The notes under the pieces: generated by a model
Told to the model about the DNA's origin: nothing
The model's database searches: none
Seen by the model: the letters and a program-made list of their open reading frames with translations, nothing else
In this document: positions 41,070 to 50,518 of the stretch, piece after piece
Layout: each line of letters starts with the position of its first letter
Position numbering within the stretch: position 1 is the stretch's first letter
Program-made: the position numbers and the translations under genes
Assembly: GCF_000271305.1 (NCBI RefSeq)
Contig: NZ_AKGD01000003.1
Location: 310,001-374,000, forward strand
DNA: 64,000 bases
Direction: 5' to 3'
Origin: Hydrocarboniphaga effusa AP103
Lineage (GTDB): Bacteria > Pseudomonadota > Gammaproteobacteria > Nevskiales > Nevskiaceae

Positions 41070-41732
41070 TCAGCTCGGCATCACTTCGCGCACGCCATCG
41101 GGCGAGCCCAGAATGAGTCGATCCGCCGGACGATGCGCGAACAGGCCCACCGTCACCACGCCTGGAATCGCGTTGATCGCCGTCTCCAGCGCTAGCGGCT
41201 GGGCGATCTGCAGGTCGTGCACGTCGATGATCGGATTGCCGTTGTCGGTGACCACGTTCTCGCGCAGCACTGGACGGCCACCGAGCTTCACGAGTTCGCG
41301 CGCGACGAAGCTGCGCGCCATCGGGATCACCTCGACCGGCAGCGGGAACTTGCCGAGCGTCTTCACGAGCTTGGATTCGTCGGCGATGCAGACGAAGGTC
41401 TTGCTCGCTCCCGCGATGATCTTCTCGCGCGTGAGCGCCGCGCCGCCGCCCTTGATGAGCTGCAGCTGGTAGTTCGACTCGTCGGCACCGTCGACATAGA
41501 CCGACAGCGGGCCCGCGCTGTTGAGTTCGATGACCTTGAAGCCATGCTTGAGCAGGCGCTGCGTGCTCGCTTCGGAGGAGGACACGGCGGCCTGGATGTC
41601 GAAATGGCGCTCGGCGAGCAGATCGATGAAGTGATTCACCGTCGAGCCGGTGCCGACCCCCAGCATCTCGCCCTGGACGACGTACTTGAGCGCCGCTTCG
41701 GCGGCCTTGCGCTTGGCCAGATCCTGACTCAT
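41070..41732 (-). CDS. rpiA: Ribose-5-phosphate isomerase A
   Basis: 220 residues, the usual length. The enzyme interconverts ribose-5-phosphate and ribulose-5-phosphate in the pentose phosphate pathway. [15 protein letters not shown] binds phosphate, DGADE carries the catalytic acids, and [14 protein letters not shown] contains the conserved Lys and Glu. It lies 54 bases downstream of the yggS-like gene on the same strand and is followed by the terminator shared with rhlE. Confidence 0.97.
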   Translation of the reverse strand: MSQDLAKRKAAEAALKYVVQGEMLGVGTGSTVNHFIDLLAERHFDIQAAVSSSEASTQRLLKHGFKVIELNSAGPLSVYVDGADESNYQLQLIKGGGAALTREKIIAGASKTFVCIADESKLVKTLGKFPLPVEVIPMARSFVARELVKLGGRPVLRENVVTDNGNPIIDVHDLQIAQPLALETAINAIPGVVTVGLFAHRPADRLILGSPDGVREVMPS

Positions 41733-41786
41733 CGGATTTCCTTGGGATGTGTTGTTGTGACGTTGTTGAAGGGATATGAGACGGTC

Positions 41787-42527
41787 TTACGAATAGTCGC
41801 GCTCGCCGAACAGCGCGGTGCCGATGCGCACCAGCGTGCTGCCTTCTGCGATCGCGGCTTCGAGATCGTCCGACATGCCGGCCGAAATCGTGTCGAACTT
41901 CGCCGCAGCCTCGTCCGGCAGTGTGGATTTTATCTCGTCGAACAGCCGGCGCAGGCGCGCGTACGGGGCCCGGGCGTCCCGTTCGTCTTCGGCCGGAGCC
42001 GGAATCGCCATCACGCCGCGCAGGGCCAGCCGCGGCAGCGCCGCGATGGCCCGGCAGAGTTCCCCAGCCTCGGCCGGTCCGCAGCCCGATTTGCTCGCCT
42101 CACCCGAAATATTCACCTGCACGCAAACCTGCAGCGGCGCGAGTTCGGGTGGGCGCTGATCGGACAGTCGCTGGGCGATCCTGAGCCGCTCGATGCCGTG
42201 CACCCAATCGAACTGCGCCGCGATCTCGCGCGTCTTGTTCGACTGGATCGGCCCGATGAAATGCCAGCAGGCGCCGCGATCGCGCAGGGCCGCGATCTTG
42301 GGCAGCGCTTCCTGCAAATAGCTTTCGCCGAAATCGCGCTGGCCGGCGGCGAGCACTTCGCTCATCGCCTGCACGGAAAACGTCTTCGATACCGCGAGCA
42401 GCCGAACCGAGCCGGGCGCTCGTCCACAGGACTCGCGCGCGGCGTCGATGCGGCCCAGCACGGCGGCCAGGCGCTCGCTCGCGGGGGCAGTCGTCGAGTC
42501 ATTCGGATGGGCGGTCGGATCGGACAT
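41787..42527 (-). CDS. yggS: YggS/PROSC-family PLP-binding protein
   Basis: 246 residues from the ATG at 42527; the open frame continues upstream but overlaps pilT. The PLP lysine is in LLAVSKTFS, followed by RDFGESYLQEALPKI and HFIGPIQSNKT. The C-terminal STLVRIGTALFGERDY is typical. The family is a single-domain alanine-racemase fold that keeps free PLP in balance and has no known catalytic activity. The gene is divergent from pilT, as in many Gammaproteobacteria. Confidence 0.95.
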   Translation of the reverse strand: MSDPTAHPNDSTTAPASERLAAVLGRIDAARESCGRAPGSVRLLAVSKTFSVQAMSEVLAAGQRDFGESYLQEALPKIAALRDRGACWHFIGPIQSNKTREIAAQFDWVHGIERLRIAQRLSDQRPPELAPLQVCVQVNISGEASKSGCGPAEAGELCRAIAALPRLALRGVMAIPAPAEDERDARAPYARLRRLFDEIKSTLPDEAAAKFDTISAGMSDDLEAAIAEGSTLVRIGTALFGERDYS

Positions 42528-42548
42528 CGGCAGCGGAGCGGCTTGAAG

Positions 42549-42577
42549 TTGCGGGGGCGAATTATTGCCGATAGTGT
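42549..42577 (+). promoter_or_regulatory. Possible pilT promoter
   Basis: TTGCGG and TAGTGT are spaced 17 bases apart, 44 bases before the pilT ATG, in the gap to yggS. GGGGGCGA/TCGCCCCC inverted arms flank this spot. Confidence 0.4.
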
Positions 42578-42621
42578 CCTTGCAACGCTTATCGCCCCCA
42601 AAAAGACGTTCGACGACCCGC

Positions 42622-43659
42622 ATGGATATCGCGCAATTGCTGACTTTCGGGGTTCGCCAGGGCGCGTCCGACCTGCATCTGTCGGCTGGCGTCGAACCGA
42701 TGATCCGCGTCGATGGCGACGTGCGCCGCATCGATCTGCCGCCGCTCGATCACAAGCAAGTTCATGACATGGTCTACGACATCATGAACGACAAGCAGCG
42801 CAAGGCTTACGACGAGTTTCTGGAGACGGATTTCTCGTTCGAGATCCCCGGGCTCGCGCGCTTTCGCGTGAACGCGTTCAATCATGCGCGCGGTGCCGGT
42901 GCGGTGTTTCGCACCATTCCGTCGAAGATCCTCACGCTCGACGAACTCAAGGCTCCGTCCATCTTCAAGGATCTGGCCGATACGCCGCGCGGGCTGATCC
43001 TCGTTACCGGGCCGACCGGCTCGGGCAAGTCGACCACGCTGGCGGCGATGGTCGATCACAAGAACGAAACCGAACACGGGCATATCCTGACGATCGAGGA
43101 TCCGATCGAGTTCGTGCATCAGTCGAAGAAGTGCCTCATCAACCAGCGCGAAGTGCACCGCGATACGCTCGGCTTTTCGGAAGCGCTGCGCTCGGCGCTG
43201 CGCGAAGACCCCGACGTGATCCTCGTCGGCGAAATGCGCGATCTCGAAACCATTCGCCTTGCGCTGACGGCCGCGGAAACCGGCCATCTGGTGCTCGGCA
43301 CGCTGCACACGTCGTCGGCCGCCAAGACCATCGATCGCATCGTCGACGTGTTCCCGGCGGCCGAAAAGGAAATGACGCGCGCGATGCTCTCCGAAGGTCT
43401 GCGTGCGGTGATTTCGCAGACGCTCATGAAGAAGAAGGGTGGTGGCCGCGTCGCCGCGCACGAGATCATGATCGCCACGCCGGCGATCCGGAATCTGATT
43501 CGCGAAAACAAGATCGCGCAGATGTATTCGTCGATCCAGACCGGCCAGCGCGACGGCATGCAGACGCTCGAGCAATGCCTGCGCGAGCTCGTCAAGCGCG
43601 GCCTCGTCGATGCGAACGAGGCCAAGCGCAAGGCCAACAAGCCGCTGGAGCTGGCGTGA
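42622..43659 (+). CDS. pilT: Type IV pilus retraction ATPase PilT
   Basis: 345 residues, the standard length. This hexameric motor depolymerises the pilus for twitching motility. The N-terminal PAS-like domain (ASDLHLSAG...) is followed by Walker A GPTGSGKST (near 131), the Asp box, Walker B LVGEMRDLETI and the His box. The PilT-specific C-terminal motif AIRNLIRE is present, which separates it from the two PilU-like paralogues that follow. All three genes run in one direction. Confidence 0.97.
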   Translation: MDIAQLLTFGVRQGASDLHLSAGVEPMIRVDGDVRRIDLPPLDHKQVHDMVYDIMNDKQRKAYDEFLETDFSFEIPGLARFRVNAFNHARGAGAVFRTIPSKILTLDELKAPSIFKDLADTPRGLILVTGPTGSGKSTTLAAMVDHKNETEHGHILTIEDPIEFVHQSKKCLINQREVHRDTLGFSEALRSALREDPDVILVGEMRDLETIRLALTAAETGHLVLGTLHTSSAAKTIDRIVDVFPAAEKEMTRAMLSEGLRAVISQTLMKKKGGGRVAAHEIMIATPAIRNLIRENKIAQMYSSIQTGQRDGMQTLEQCLRELVKRGLVDANEAKRKANKPLELA

Positions 43660-43768
43660 CGACGGCCGAGAGACGGGAGACGAGAGACGTGAAACGAAAA
43701 AGCCAAAACTCTTGCCGAGACAGCCGCTGCGTCTTGCGTCTCCGGTTCCCCGTCTCCCGGTAAAAGCC
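43660..43768. repeat. GAGACG-rich inverted sequence between pilT and pilU
   Basis: The gap holds GAGACGGGAGACGAGAGACG at its left and the complementary CGTCTCC...CGTCTCCCGG at its right, able to pair over about 9-10 bases. The GAGACG words repeat in a degenerate way. It is non-coding. Confidence 0.45.
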
Positions 43769-44932
43769 ATGGAACGCGAACACGCGATCAAGCTGGTCCA
43801 GCAACTGCTCATGCTCATGAAGCAGCGCAACGGCTCGGATCTGTTCATCAGCGCCGGCTTTCCGCCCGCGATCAAGCTCGACGGCGCGCTCACGCCGGTG
43901 ATGGACGAGCCGCTGAGGGCCGAGGATTCCGCCGCGCTGATGCGCGCGATCATGAACGATCGCCAGCTCAAGGAGTTCGAAGCGACCAACGAGTGCAATT
44001 TCGCGATCGCCCCGCCCGCGATCGGGCGCTTTCGCGTCAACGCCTTCGTGCAGCAAGGCCGCGTCGGTGGCGTGCTGCGCACGATCAATACCACGATTCC
44101 GACCTTCGACGACTTGCAGCTGCCGGAGCAGCTCAAGGACATCGTCATGGCCAAGCGCGGGCTGGTGCTGATGGTCGGCGCGACGGGCTCGGGCAAGAGC
44201 ACCTCGCTCGCGGCGATGCTCGGTTATCGCAACGCGAACTCGAAAGGCCACATCATCACGATCGAGGATCCGGTCGAGTACGTGCATCCGCACGACGGTT
44301 GCATGATCACGCAGCGTGAAGTGGGCGTGGATACGCAAAGCTGGGAGATGGCGCTCAAGAACACGCTGCGCCAGGCGCCCGACGTGATCCTGATCGGTGA
44401 GATCCGCACGCGCGAGACCATGGAGTACGCGATCAACTTCGCCGAAACCGGCCATCTCGTGCTGTCGACCTTGCATGCCAACAGCGCGAACCAGGCGCTG
44501 GATCGCATCATCAATTTCTTCCCCGAAGAGAAGCGCGAGCAGTTGCTGATGGATCTGTCGCTGAACCTGCGCTCCATCATCAGCCAGCGTCTCGTGCGCA
44601 AGGCCGGCGGCGGACGCGCGGCGGCGATGGAAATTCTGATCAACTCGCCGCTGATCTCCGATTTGATCTTCAAGGGGGAAGTGCATGCGATCAAGGAAGT
44701 CATGGCGCGCTCGAACGAGCAGGGCATGGTGACTTTCGATCAGTTCCTGTATCGCCTTTTCGAAGACGGCGTCATCGGCATCGAAGAAGCGCTGCGCAAT
44801 GCCGATTCGCAGAACGAGCTGCGCCTGCGCGTGAAGCTCGAATCCAAGCGGGCACGGCAGAACCTGCAGGAGGACGAAGGCGTACTGAGCCTGCAGATGA
44901 AGACCGAGTCCGGCCAGAAGCTGCGCCCGTAG
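43769..44932 (+). CDS. pilU: PilT-like ATPase PilU
   Basis: 387 residues. PilU assists PilT in pilus retraction. It has GSDLFISAGFPPAIKLDG, Walker A GATGSGKST, IEDPVEYVH, Walker B LIGEIRTRET and the His box LSTLHANSANQA. The AIRNLIRE motif of PilT is replaced by SPLISDLIFKGE, as in other PilU proteins. A charged C-terminal tail of about 35 residues follows. It starts 109 bases after pilT and ends 13 bases before the third ATPase. Confidence 0.93.
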   Translation: MEREHAIKLVQQLLMLMKQRNGSDLFISAGFPPAIKLDGALTPVMDEPLRAEDSAALMRAIMNDRQLKEFEATNECNFAIAPPAIGRFRVNAFVQQGRVGGVLRTINTTIPTFDDLQLPEQLKDIVMAKRGLVLMVGATGSGKSTSLAAMLGYRNANSKGHIITIEDPVEYVHPHDGCMITQREVGVDTQSWEMALKNTLRQAPDVILIGEIRTRETMEYAINFAETGHLVLSTLHANSANQALDRIINFFPEEKREQLLMDLSLNLRSIISQRLVRKAGGGRAAAMEILINSPLISDLIFKGEVHAIKEVMARSNEQGMVTFDQFLYRLFEDGVIGIEEALRNADSQNELRLRVKLESKRARQNLQEDEGVLSLQMKTESGQKLRP

Positions 44933-44945
44933 GATCGTCGATCGC

Positions 44946-46007
44946 ATGCAAAGCCTGCTGCCTTATCTGAAGCTGGCCTTCGAGCGCCAAGGCTCGGATC
45001 TGTTCTTCACGCCGGGCGCTCCGCCGATGCTCAAGATCGAAGGCGAGATGCACGCCGTCGGTCGCACGGTGATGACGGGCGCGATGCTCGCCGACATTTC
45101 GGCCGAGCTGCTGACGCCCGACCAGCTGGCGCGCTTCAGTGCCGAACGCGAACTCGACTGCGCTCTCGAAGCCGGCGAGTTCGGGCGTTTCCGGCTGAAC
45201 TTGTTCTTTCAGCGCAATCAGGTCGCCTTCGTGCTGCGGCACGTCAAGGCCAGGGTGCCGCGACTCGACGAGCTCAACGTGCCCGAGGTGCTCAAGTCGC
45301 TGGTCATGCACAAGCGCGGGCTGGTTCTCGTCGTCGGCGCCTCAGGCTCGGGCAAAAGCACAACGCTCGCTGCAATGCTCAATCATCGCAACGAAGAAGC
45401 CAGCGGCCACATTCTGACGATCGAGGACCCGATCGAGTTCGTGCATCCGAACCTGCGCTCCATCGTCAACCAGCGCGAAGTCGGCCAGGACGCGCTGAGC
45501 TATGAGCGCGCGCTAGTCGGTGCGATGCGCGAGGCGCCCGATGTGATTCTGATCGGCGAAGTGCGTACGCGCGAAACCATGGATTCCTGCGTGCAGCTCG
45601 CCAACACGGGGCATCTGGCGCTGTCCTCGCTGCATGCCAACAACGCCCCGCAGGCCTTGCAGCGCATCGTCAACCTGTACCCGCAGGACCGGCGCGATCA
45701 GCTCTATCTCGACCTGTCGCTGACCCTGCGCGCAATTGTTTCGCAGCGCCTCGTGCGCCGTCGCGACGGCCGGCGCTGCGCCGCCGTCGAAGTGCTCGTC
45801 AACACCCCGCTGATCCAGGATCTGATCGTCTCGCGGCGCATCGACGAAGTCCGCACGGCCATGGAGCAGAGCAGCAGCCCGGGCATGCAGACTTTCGACC
45901 AGTCGCTCTACCGGCTCTACAAACAAGGTCTCATCGAGCTCGACGAGGCGCTCGACAATGCCGATTCCAGGACCAACCTGGAGGCCAAGATCAACTTCGG
46001 CGGCTGA
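44946..46007 (+). CDS. Third PilT/PilU-family ATPase
   Basis: 353 residues, complete and with all motor motifs intact: GSDLFFTPGAPPMLKIEG, Walker A GASGSGKST, IEDPIEFVHP, Walker B LIGEVRTRETMD and LSSLHANNAPQA. Its C-terminal region (TPLIQDLIVSRR) follows PilU, not PilT. It lies 13 bases after pilU and so is expected to be co-expressed. It may be a duplicated PilU with a special role or partner; two retraction ATPases are the rule, three are uncommon. Confidence 0.9.
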   Translation: MQSLLPYLKLAFERQGSDLFFTPGAPPMLKIEGEMHAVGRTVMTGAMLADISAELLTPDQLARFSAERELDCALEAGEFGRFRLNLFFQRNQVAFVLRHVKARVPRLDELNVPEVLKSLVMHKRGLVLVVGASGSGKSTTLAAMLNHRNEEASGHILTIEDPIEFVHPNLRSIVNQREVGQDALSYERALVGAMREAPDVILIGEVRTRETMDSCVQLANTGHLALSSLHANNAPQALQRIVNLYPQDRRDQLYLDLSLTLRAIVSQRLVRRRDGRRCAAVEVLVNTPLIQDLIVSRRIDEVRTAMEQSSSPGMQTFDQSLYRLYKQGLIELDEALDNADSRTNLEAKINFGG

Positions 46008-46091
46008 TGAATCGGCTGCCGTACCCGGCATCTCGCGGCAGGGCGGGGCGCGAAATGCTGATCGGACACCGTGCCGGGCTCGAAAGAAATC

Positions 46092-46121
46092 TTGCTTTTT
46101 GCGGGGGCACTCCCCTAAAAT
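46092..46121 (+). promoter_or_regulatory. Promoter of rplM-rpsI
   Basis: TTGCTT and TAAAAT are spaced 18 bases apart, about 106 bases before the rplM start. The spacer is GC-rich (GCGGGGGCACTCCCC). Confidence 0.6.
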
Positions 46122-46195
46122 TCGCGCCCTTCGAGGTTTCCCGTTGTCATGGCGTTGCCGCTGTAGGGCCGCGTCGGGAAACTGAACTATAACGA

Positions 46196-46210
46196 CCCAC
46201 GTACCGTGGG
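46196..46210 (+). promoter_or_regulatory. Leader hairpin upstream of rplM
   Basis: CCCACG-TAC-CGTGGG forms a perfect six-bp stem with a three-base loop, ending 17 bases before the rplM ATG. It could be an autoregulatory site for L13, but there is no direct proof. Confidence 0.35.
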
Positions 46211-46227
46211 CTAACTGAGATTGAACG

Positions 46228-46665
46228 ATGAAGACCTTCATGGCGAAGGGCGAAACCGTCAAGCGCGAATGGTATGTCGTGGATGCCGACGGCAAGACGC
46301 TGGGCCGACTGGCCTCCGAAATCGCGCGTCGCCTGCGCGGCAAGCACAAGCCCGAATTCACCCCGCACGTCGACACCGGCGATTACATCGTCGTGATCAA
46401 CGCTGCCAAGATCCACGTCACCGGCAACAAGCTCGACGGCCAGAACGGCAAGATCTACTGGCGCCACACCGAACACCCGGGCGGCATCAAGAAGACGGCT
46501 CTGTCCGACCTGTTGGCCAAGCATCCAGAGCGCGTGCTCGAGAAGGCCGTGAAGGGCATGCTCCCGCGCGGCCCGCTGGGCTACGCGAACTTCCGCAAGC
46601 TCAAGGTGTACGCCGGTGCCGAGCACCCGCACACCGCGCAGCAGCCGCTGCCCCTCAACATTTAA
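46228..46665 (+). CDS. rplM: 50S ribosomal protein L13
   Basis: 145 residues of the early-assembling large-subunit protein L13. The N-terminus ([20 protein letters not shown]) and [40 protein letters not shown] are typical. It starts the rplM-rpsI operon; rpsI follows after 15 bases. Confidence 0.98.
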   Translation: MKTFMAKGETVKREWYVVDADGKTLGRLASEIARRLRGKHKPEFTPHVDTGDYIVVINAAKIHVTGNKLDGQNGKIYWRHTEHPGGIKKTALSDLLAKHPERVLEKAVKGMLPRGPLGYANFRKLKVYAGAEHPHTAQQPLPLNI

Positions 46666-46680
46666 TCGGTCTGAACGAAC

Positions 46681-47073
46681 ATGGCTACCACCCAGAATTA
46701 CGGTACCGGCCGCCGCAAGACCGCCGCGGCTCGCGTCTTCCTCAAGCCGGGCTCCGGCGCGATCACCATCAACAGCAAGTCGGTCGAAGATTATTTCGGC
46801 CGTGAGACCAGCCGCATGCTGGTCCGTCAGCCGCTCGAACTCGTCGACGCGCTGACCCGCTTCGATATCTATGTGACGGTTTCCGGTGGCGGCCCCTCGG
46901 GCCAGGCCGGCGCGATCCGTCATGGCATCACCCGCGCCCTGATCCAGTACGACGAATCGCTGCGCAAGACGCTGCGTGACGCCGGCCTGGTCACTCGCGA
47001 CGCGCGTGAAGTCGAGCGTAAGAAGGTCGGTCTGCACAAGGCCCGCCGCGCTCCGCAGTACTCCAAGCGTTAA
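46681..47073 (+). CDS. rpsI: 30S ribosomal protein S9
   Basis: 130 residues. [18 protein letters not shown] at the N-terminus and the C-terminal [17 protein letters not shown], whose last Lys-Arg reaches the P-site tRNA, identify S9. It is co-transcribed with rplM and followed by a 15-bp perfect hairpin. Confidence 0.98.
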   Translation: MATTQNYGTGRRKTAAARVFLKPGSGAITINSKSVEDYFGRETSRMLVRQPLELVDALTRFDIYVTVSGGGPSGQAGAIRHGITRALIQYDESLRKTLRDAGLVTRDAREVERKKVGLHKARRAPQYSKR

Positions 47074-47085
47074 TCGCGGTACTCG

Positions 47086-47119
47086 CCAAGCTCTTTCTGC
47101 TGTTGCAGAAAGAGCTTGG
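47086..47119 (+). terminator. Hairpin after rpsI
   Basis: A perfect 15-bp stem (CCAAGCTCTTTCTGC / GCAGAAAGAGCTTGG) with a TGTT loop begins 12 bases after the rpsI stop. It lacks a U-tract, so it may act as an mRNA 3' end stabiliser or a weak terminator. Its right arm overlaps the -35 of the tRNA promoter. Confidence 0.6.
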
Positions 47120-47144
47120 GAAGAGCGTGCAAGGGCTGTAGAAT
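47116..47144 (+). promoter_or_regulatory. Promoter of tRNA-Gln
   Basis: TTGGGA and TAGAAT are spaced 17 bases apart. The following GC-rich discriminator (CGCGCGCTC) is typical of stable-RNA promoters under stringent control. Confidence 0.7.
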
Positions 47145-47166
47145 CGCGCGCTCCGCAGGTCCCTGC

Positions 47167-47240
47167 TGGGGGATCGTCTAATGGTAGGACCCGGGATTCT
47201 GATTCCCGTTATCTAGGTTCGAGTCCTAGTCCCCCAGCCA
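47167..47240 (+). tRNA. tRNA-Gln (anticodon CTG)
   Basis: 74 bases including the encoded CCA. The acceptor stem pairs TGGGGGA with TCCCCCA, the anticodon loop is TTCTGAT with CTG at positions 34-36, and the T-arm contains GGTTCGAGTCC. It reads the glutamine codon CAG. A terminator follows directly. Confidence 0.97.
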
Positions 47241-47247
47241 ATATCCA

Positions 47248-47286
47248 AACCCTTCGCAATCGTCAGCTTGCGAAGGGTTTTTTGTT
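47248..47286 (+). terminator. Terminator of tRNA-Gln
   Basis: A 12-bp perfect stem (AACCCTTCGCAA / TTGCGAAGGGTT) with an eight-base loop is followed by TTTTGTTT. Confidence 0.9.
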
Positions 47287-47374
47287 TCTGGCCCGACTTC
47301 AGGGCGCGCAGATGACGGCAAGCCGACGCTGCGCCTATGCTCAGGGCTTGTTCGCTTCGGTTGATCGATTCGCC

Positions 47375-48091
47375 ATGCAGGCGTCACGTGCCCGTCGGTT
47401 TTCTATGGCCATCTGCCTTACGGCCATGGCCTTGTCGGCCTGTGCTGCCAAGCCGGTCATTGCGCCCGAACAGCCACCTGTGCCGCCTCTGCCGCTTGAC
47501 TGGCGGTTCGCGCCACTCGCTTCGACACCCTTGCCGCCGCCCAGCACCCAGACCGTGCTGCCGCTTTGCTCGCCGGGCCGGCCAGCCGGGACGGTCGACT
47601 GCTCGAACGACGCGCTTGGGCCGCGTATGAGCTTCGATCAGTTGCAGAACTGCGCGACCCAGGCGCTGACGCTGCGCCGGGAGTCGATGCGGCTGATACA
47701 GCTCAATGGCGCGCTCGCGGTTCAGCGCAACGCCATCAACCAGCGTGGGGCCGCGATGGCGGCCGGCAACCGCCTGCCTCATGCGGTGGCTCAGCAATTC
47801 GAGCGGGAGCGCCTGGCGTTCAACGCGCAGGCGGATCAGTTCGGTCGCCAGGTGCTCGCGATCGGCCAGCTGCGGTCCACTTACGAGCGGAGCTGCTCGC
47901 GCCGGCCTTATCGCCGCTCGGACCTCGCAAGCCTGTCGCCGGAGCTGCAGATCGCGATGCGCATGGGCCTTGACGATGTGACCGTGCCGATGCTCGCTAC
48001 GAACGAGGCGCCGTTTGCGGCGTCCGATGCGCAGCCCCGGCCGAACCCGTCGCCGGATGCCGGCCCGCAGCTGCAGCGGATCTCGCGGTGA
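47375..48091 (+). CDS. Hypothetical lipoprotein
   Basis: 238 residues from the ATG at 47375. This start gives a normal lipoprotein leader (MQASRARRFSMAICLTAMAL, lipobox LSACAAK, Cys24). An ATG at 47312 has a better ribosome site (AGGG) but would give an overlong n-region. After a proline-rich stretch (residues 30-65) come four or five cysteines and a predicted coiled-coil helix (about residues 100-165). The C-terminus is again Pro/Ala-rich. No family recognised. Confidence 0.7.
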   Translation: MQASRARRFSMAICLTAMALSACAAKPVIAPEQPPVPPLPLDWRFAPLASTPLPPPSTQTVLPLCSPGRPAGTVDCSNDALGPRMSFDQLQNCATQALTLRRESMRLIQLNGALAVQRNAINQRGAAMAAGNRLPHAVAQQFERERLAFNAQADQFGRQVLAIGQLRSTYERSCSRRPYRRSDLASLSPELQIAMRMGLDDVTVPMLATNEAPFAASDAQPRPNPSPDAGPQLQRISR

Positions 48092-48122
48092 CCGAACGCA
48101 TGCTCGAACGGTCTGGGGCAGC

Positions 48123-48491
48123 CTACGCCTTGCCCAGAAACACCTCGACGTCCTTCACGAAAGCCTCGGGGTCGACCGGCTTGGCGAGATAGCCGTCGAA
48201 GCCGGCTTTGAGGATGCGATCGCGGTCACCGACCATGGCCAGCGCCGTCACCGCGACCACCGGCAGATCGGCGGTGCCCGGGTCGTTCTTGAGCCTGGCC
48301 AGCACTTCGTAGCCGCTGGTTCCGGGCATGTTGATGTCGCAGAGAATCAGGTTCGGCCGTTCGCGCTGGGCGATCTCGATGCCGCTCGCCCCATTGGTCG
48401 CGGTGAGCGGCTGGTGCTGAAAGGCTTTCAGCACGTACTGCATCAGGTGCAGGCTGGCCGGGTTGTCTTCGATCACGAGGATGCGTGCCAT
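48123..48491 (-). CDS. Single-domain response regulator (CheY-like)
   Basis: 122 residues, a receiver domain only. Asp9 and Glu8 (IEDN), the phosphoacceptor Asp52 (LCDINMPG), Thr82 (VTAL) and Lys104 (AKPVD) are all in place. Without an output domain it must work by protein contact or as a phosphotransfer partner. It starts three bases after the hybrid-like sensor kinase gene, so the kinase is its partner. Confidence 0.93.
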   Translation of the reverse strand: MARILVIEDNPASLHLMQYVLKAFQHQPLTATNGASGIEIAQRERPNLILCDINMPGTSGYEVLARLKNDPGTADLPVVAVTALAMVGDRDRILKAGFDGYLAKPVDPEAFVKDVEVFLGKA

Positions 48492-48494
48492 GGC

Positions 48495-50351
48495 TCAGGC
48501 TTCCGGAAGGGCAGTGGGTAGGAACAGGGTGAAGACGCTGCCTTCGCCGTAAGTGCTCCGGCACTCGATGCGGCCGCCGAGCAGCGCGGCGAGTTTCTGC
48601 GACAGGTGCAGGCCCAGGCCGCTGCCTTCGCGTGCACGCGCGGTGTCGCCGCCAAGCTGGGCGAACGGTTCGAACAGGCGAGCCACTTCCTCGGTCCGGA
48701 TGCCGATTCCGCTGTCACGCACGGCGATCTCCACCTGGCCGCCGTGCCGCACGAGGCTCACGACCACACGTCCATGCTCGGTGAACTTGATTGCGTTGTT
48801 GGCGAGGTTGATGACGATCTGCGATAGCGCCCGGCGATCGGCCCTGATGTGCAGCGGCTCGGCCGCCTCGAGCTCGAAGTCGAGCGCCTTGGCCTCCGCG
48901 AGCGGGCGCAGGGTGGCGGCCACTTCGTCGAGCACCGCGCGGCAATCGACCGGCTCCAGGTGCAGCTCCACCTTGCCCGACTCGATCTTGGCGAGGTCGA
49001 GCAGATCGTTGATCAGCGAGAGCAGATGCGCCGCGCTCGACTTGATCAGTCGCAGCTGCTGGTCCTGCTCGTCGGTGAGCGGGCCGGGCAGGCGCATCAG
49101 CAGCATGCTGGTGAAGCCGATCACGGCGTTGAGCGGCGTGCGCAACTCGTGCGACATGCTGGCGAGAAAGCGGTCCTTGGCGAGGATCGCGTTGTTGAGC
49201 TCGACGTTGCGCTCCTGCAAGGCATGCTCGATGCGCTTGCGGTCGGAGATGTCGCGGATCGCGCTCGACACCAGCACGCCTTCCTCGGTTTCGAGCGGCG
49301 ACAGGCTGATCTCCACCGGAAACTCGGTGCCGTCGCGGCGCAGCCCGAACAGTTCCAGGCCCGCGCCCATCGCCCGCGGCGCCGGGTGCGCGAAGAAGTT
49401 GCCGCGCGCTCTCGGATGCGCGTCACGGAAGCGCAGCGGAACCAGCACGTCGACGCGCTGGCCGAGCAGCTCTTGTCGCGGATAGCCGAACAGGCGCTCG
49501 GTCTGCGAATTCACCAGCACGATCTCGCCGTTGCGGTTGACGATGACGATCGCATCGGGTGCCGATTCGAGCAGGCCGCGGAATTTCTGCTCGGCCCGCT
49601 TGCGGTCGGAGATGTCGCGAATCGCGCTCATCACCAGCATGCCTTCCTCGGTCTTGAGCGGCGACAGGCTGATTTCGACCGGGAACTCGGCGCCGTCCTT
49701 GCGCACGCCATAAAGCTCCAGGCCGGCGCCCATGGTGCGGATGCGCGACTGCGAGAAGTAGCTCGACCGGTGGCCGACATGGGCGCCGCGATAGCGCTGC
49801 GGCAACAGGACTTCGATCGGCTGCCCGCGCAGCTCGCCGGGCTGGTAGCCGAACAGGCTTTCGGCCTGCTTGTTGGCGAGCACGATGCGACCGGTCGGAT
49901 TGACCATGACGATTCCGTCAGGTGTGGAATCGAGCAGGTCGCGAAACTGCGCCTCGACCATCTTGGCGTCGCGCTGCAGCTTGAGCAGCGTGATGTCCTT
50001 CTTGGTCGACAGCACGTAGTCGGTATTGCCTTCGGCGTCGTGAATCGCCTTGCTCGAGATGTCGACGTAGACCAGCGAGCCGTCCTTGCGGCGGCGCAGC
50101 GATTCGTACTGGCACAGGCCGTTGGCCAGCGTCTGCCGGTGGATGTTGCGCTCTTCTTCCTTGCGATCGGCCGGGACGACGAGATCTTCGAGCAACTGGC
50201 CGACCGCCTCGCCATCGGTGAATCCGAAGATCGCCTCGGCACCCTTGCCCCAGTAGCGCACGCGCCCGTCGGGCAGCGTGAGAATCACCGCGTCGGGTGT
50301 CTCGCGCAGCACCAGGTCGTCGAACGACCGCTTCGCCGGGTCTCGATCCAT
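48495..50351 (-). CDS. PAS-PAS-PAS sensor histidine kinase
   Basis: 618 residues, cytosolic (no TM segment). PAS domains lie at about 10-125, 134-250 and 255-372, then HisKA with His401 in [16 protein letters not shown], and the HATPase domain (N-box [10 protein letters not shown]1 DSGIGI, G2 GSGLGLHLS). PAS2 and PAS3 are close duplicates (both have MGAGLEL, [13 protein letters not shown] and [11 protein letters not shown]). It probably senses an internal redox or ligand signal and signals to the adjacent receiver. Confidence 0.95.
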   Translation of the reverse strand: MDRDPAKRSFDDLVLRETPDAVILTLPDGRVRYWGKGAEAIFGFTDGEAVGQLLEDLVVPADRKEEERNIHRQTLANGLCQYESLRRRKDGSLVYVDISSKAIHDAEGNTDYVLSTKKDITLLKLQRDAKMVEAQFRDLLDSTPDGIVMVNPTGRIVLANKQAESLFGYQPGELRGQPIEVLLPQRYRGAHVGHRSSYFSQSRIRTMGAGLELYGVRKDGAEFPVEISLSPLKTEEGMLVMSAIRDISDRKRAEQKFRGLLESAPDAIVIVNRNGEIVLVNSQTERLFGYPRQELLGQRVDVLVPLRFRDAHPRARGNFFAHPAPRAMGAGLELFGLRRDGTEFPVEISLSPLETEEGVLVSSAIRDISDRKRIEHALQERNVELNNAILAKDRFLASMSHELRTPLNAVIGFTSMLLMRLPGPLTDEQDQQLRLIKSSAAHLLSLINDLLDLAKIESGKVELHLEPVDCRAVLDEVAATLRPLAEAKALDFELEAAEPLHIRADRRALSQIVINLANNAIKFTEHGRVVVSLVRHGGQVEIAVRDSGIGIRTEEVARLFEPFAQLGGDTARAREGSGLGLHLSQKLAALLGGRIECRSTYGEGSVFTLFLPTALPEA

Positions 50352-50436
50352 TTCGCTTTCGCCTCTTCACGACACCCGGTCCGTGGGCGATTCAATTGCT
50401 CACTTCATATGGGAATTCCGGCGACGAAAACGAATC

Positions 50437-50465
50437 AGCCGACACATGGTCGCCATGTGCCGGCT
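50437..50465 (-). terminator. Terminator-like hairpin after the DHH gene
   Basis: AGCCG-A-CACATGG pairs with CCATGTG-C-CGGCT around a TCG loop (12 pairs, one mismatch). On the minus strand it is followed by GATTCGTTTTCG. It lies between the DHH stop and the sensor kinase start. Confidence 0.55.
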
Positions 50466-50518
50466 GAGCGTTGCGTCGTAGCGGGTTTCGGCGCCGTGGC
50501 GGGCGCCGGAGCGCCGCC

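Noticed and set aside
43660..43768. Repeated GAGACG words resembling a short repeat array
   Set aside because: Units are irregular and without spacers, so this is neither CRISPR nor a tandem iteron set.
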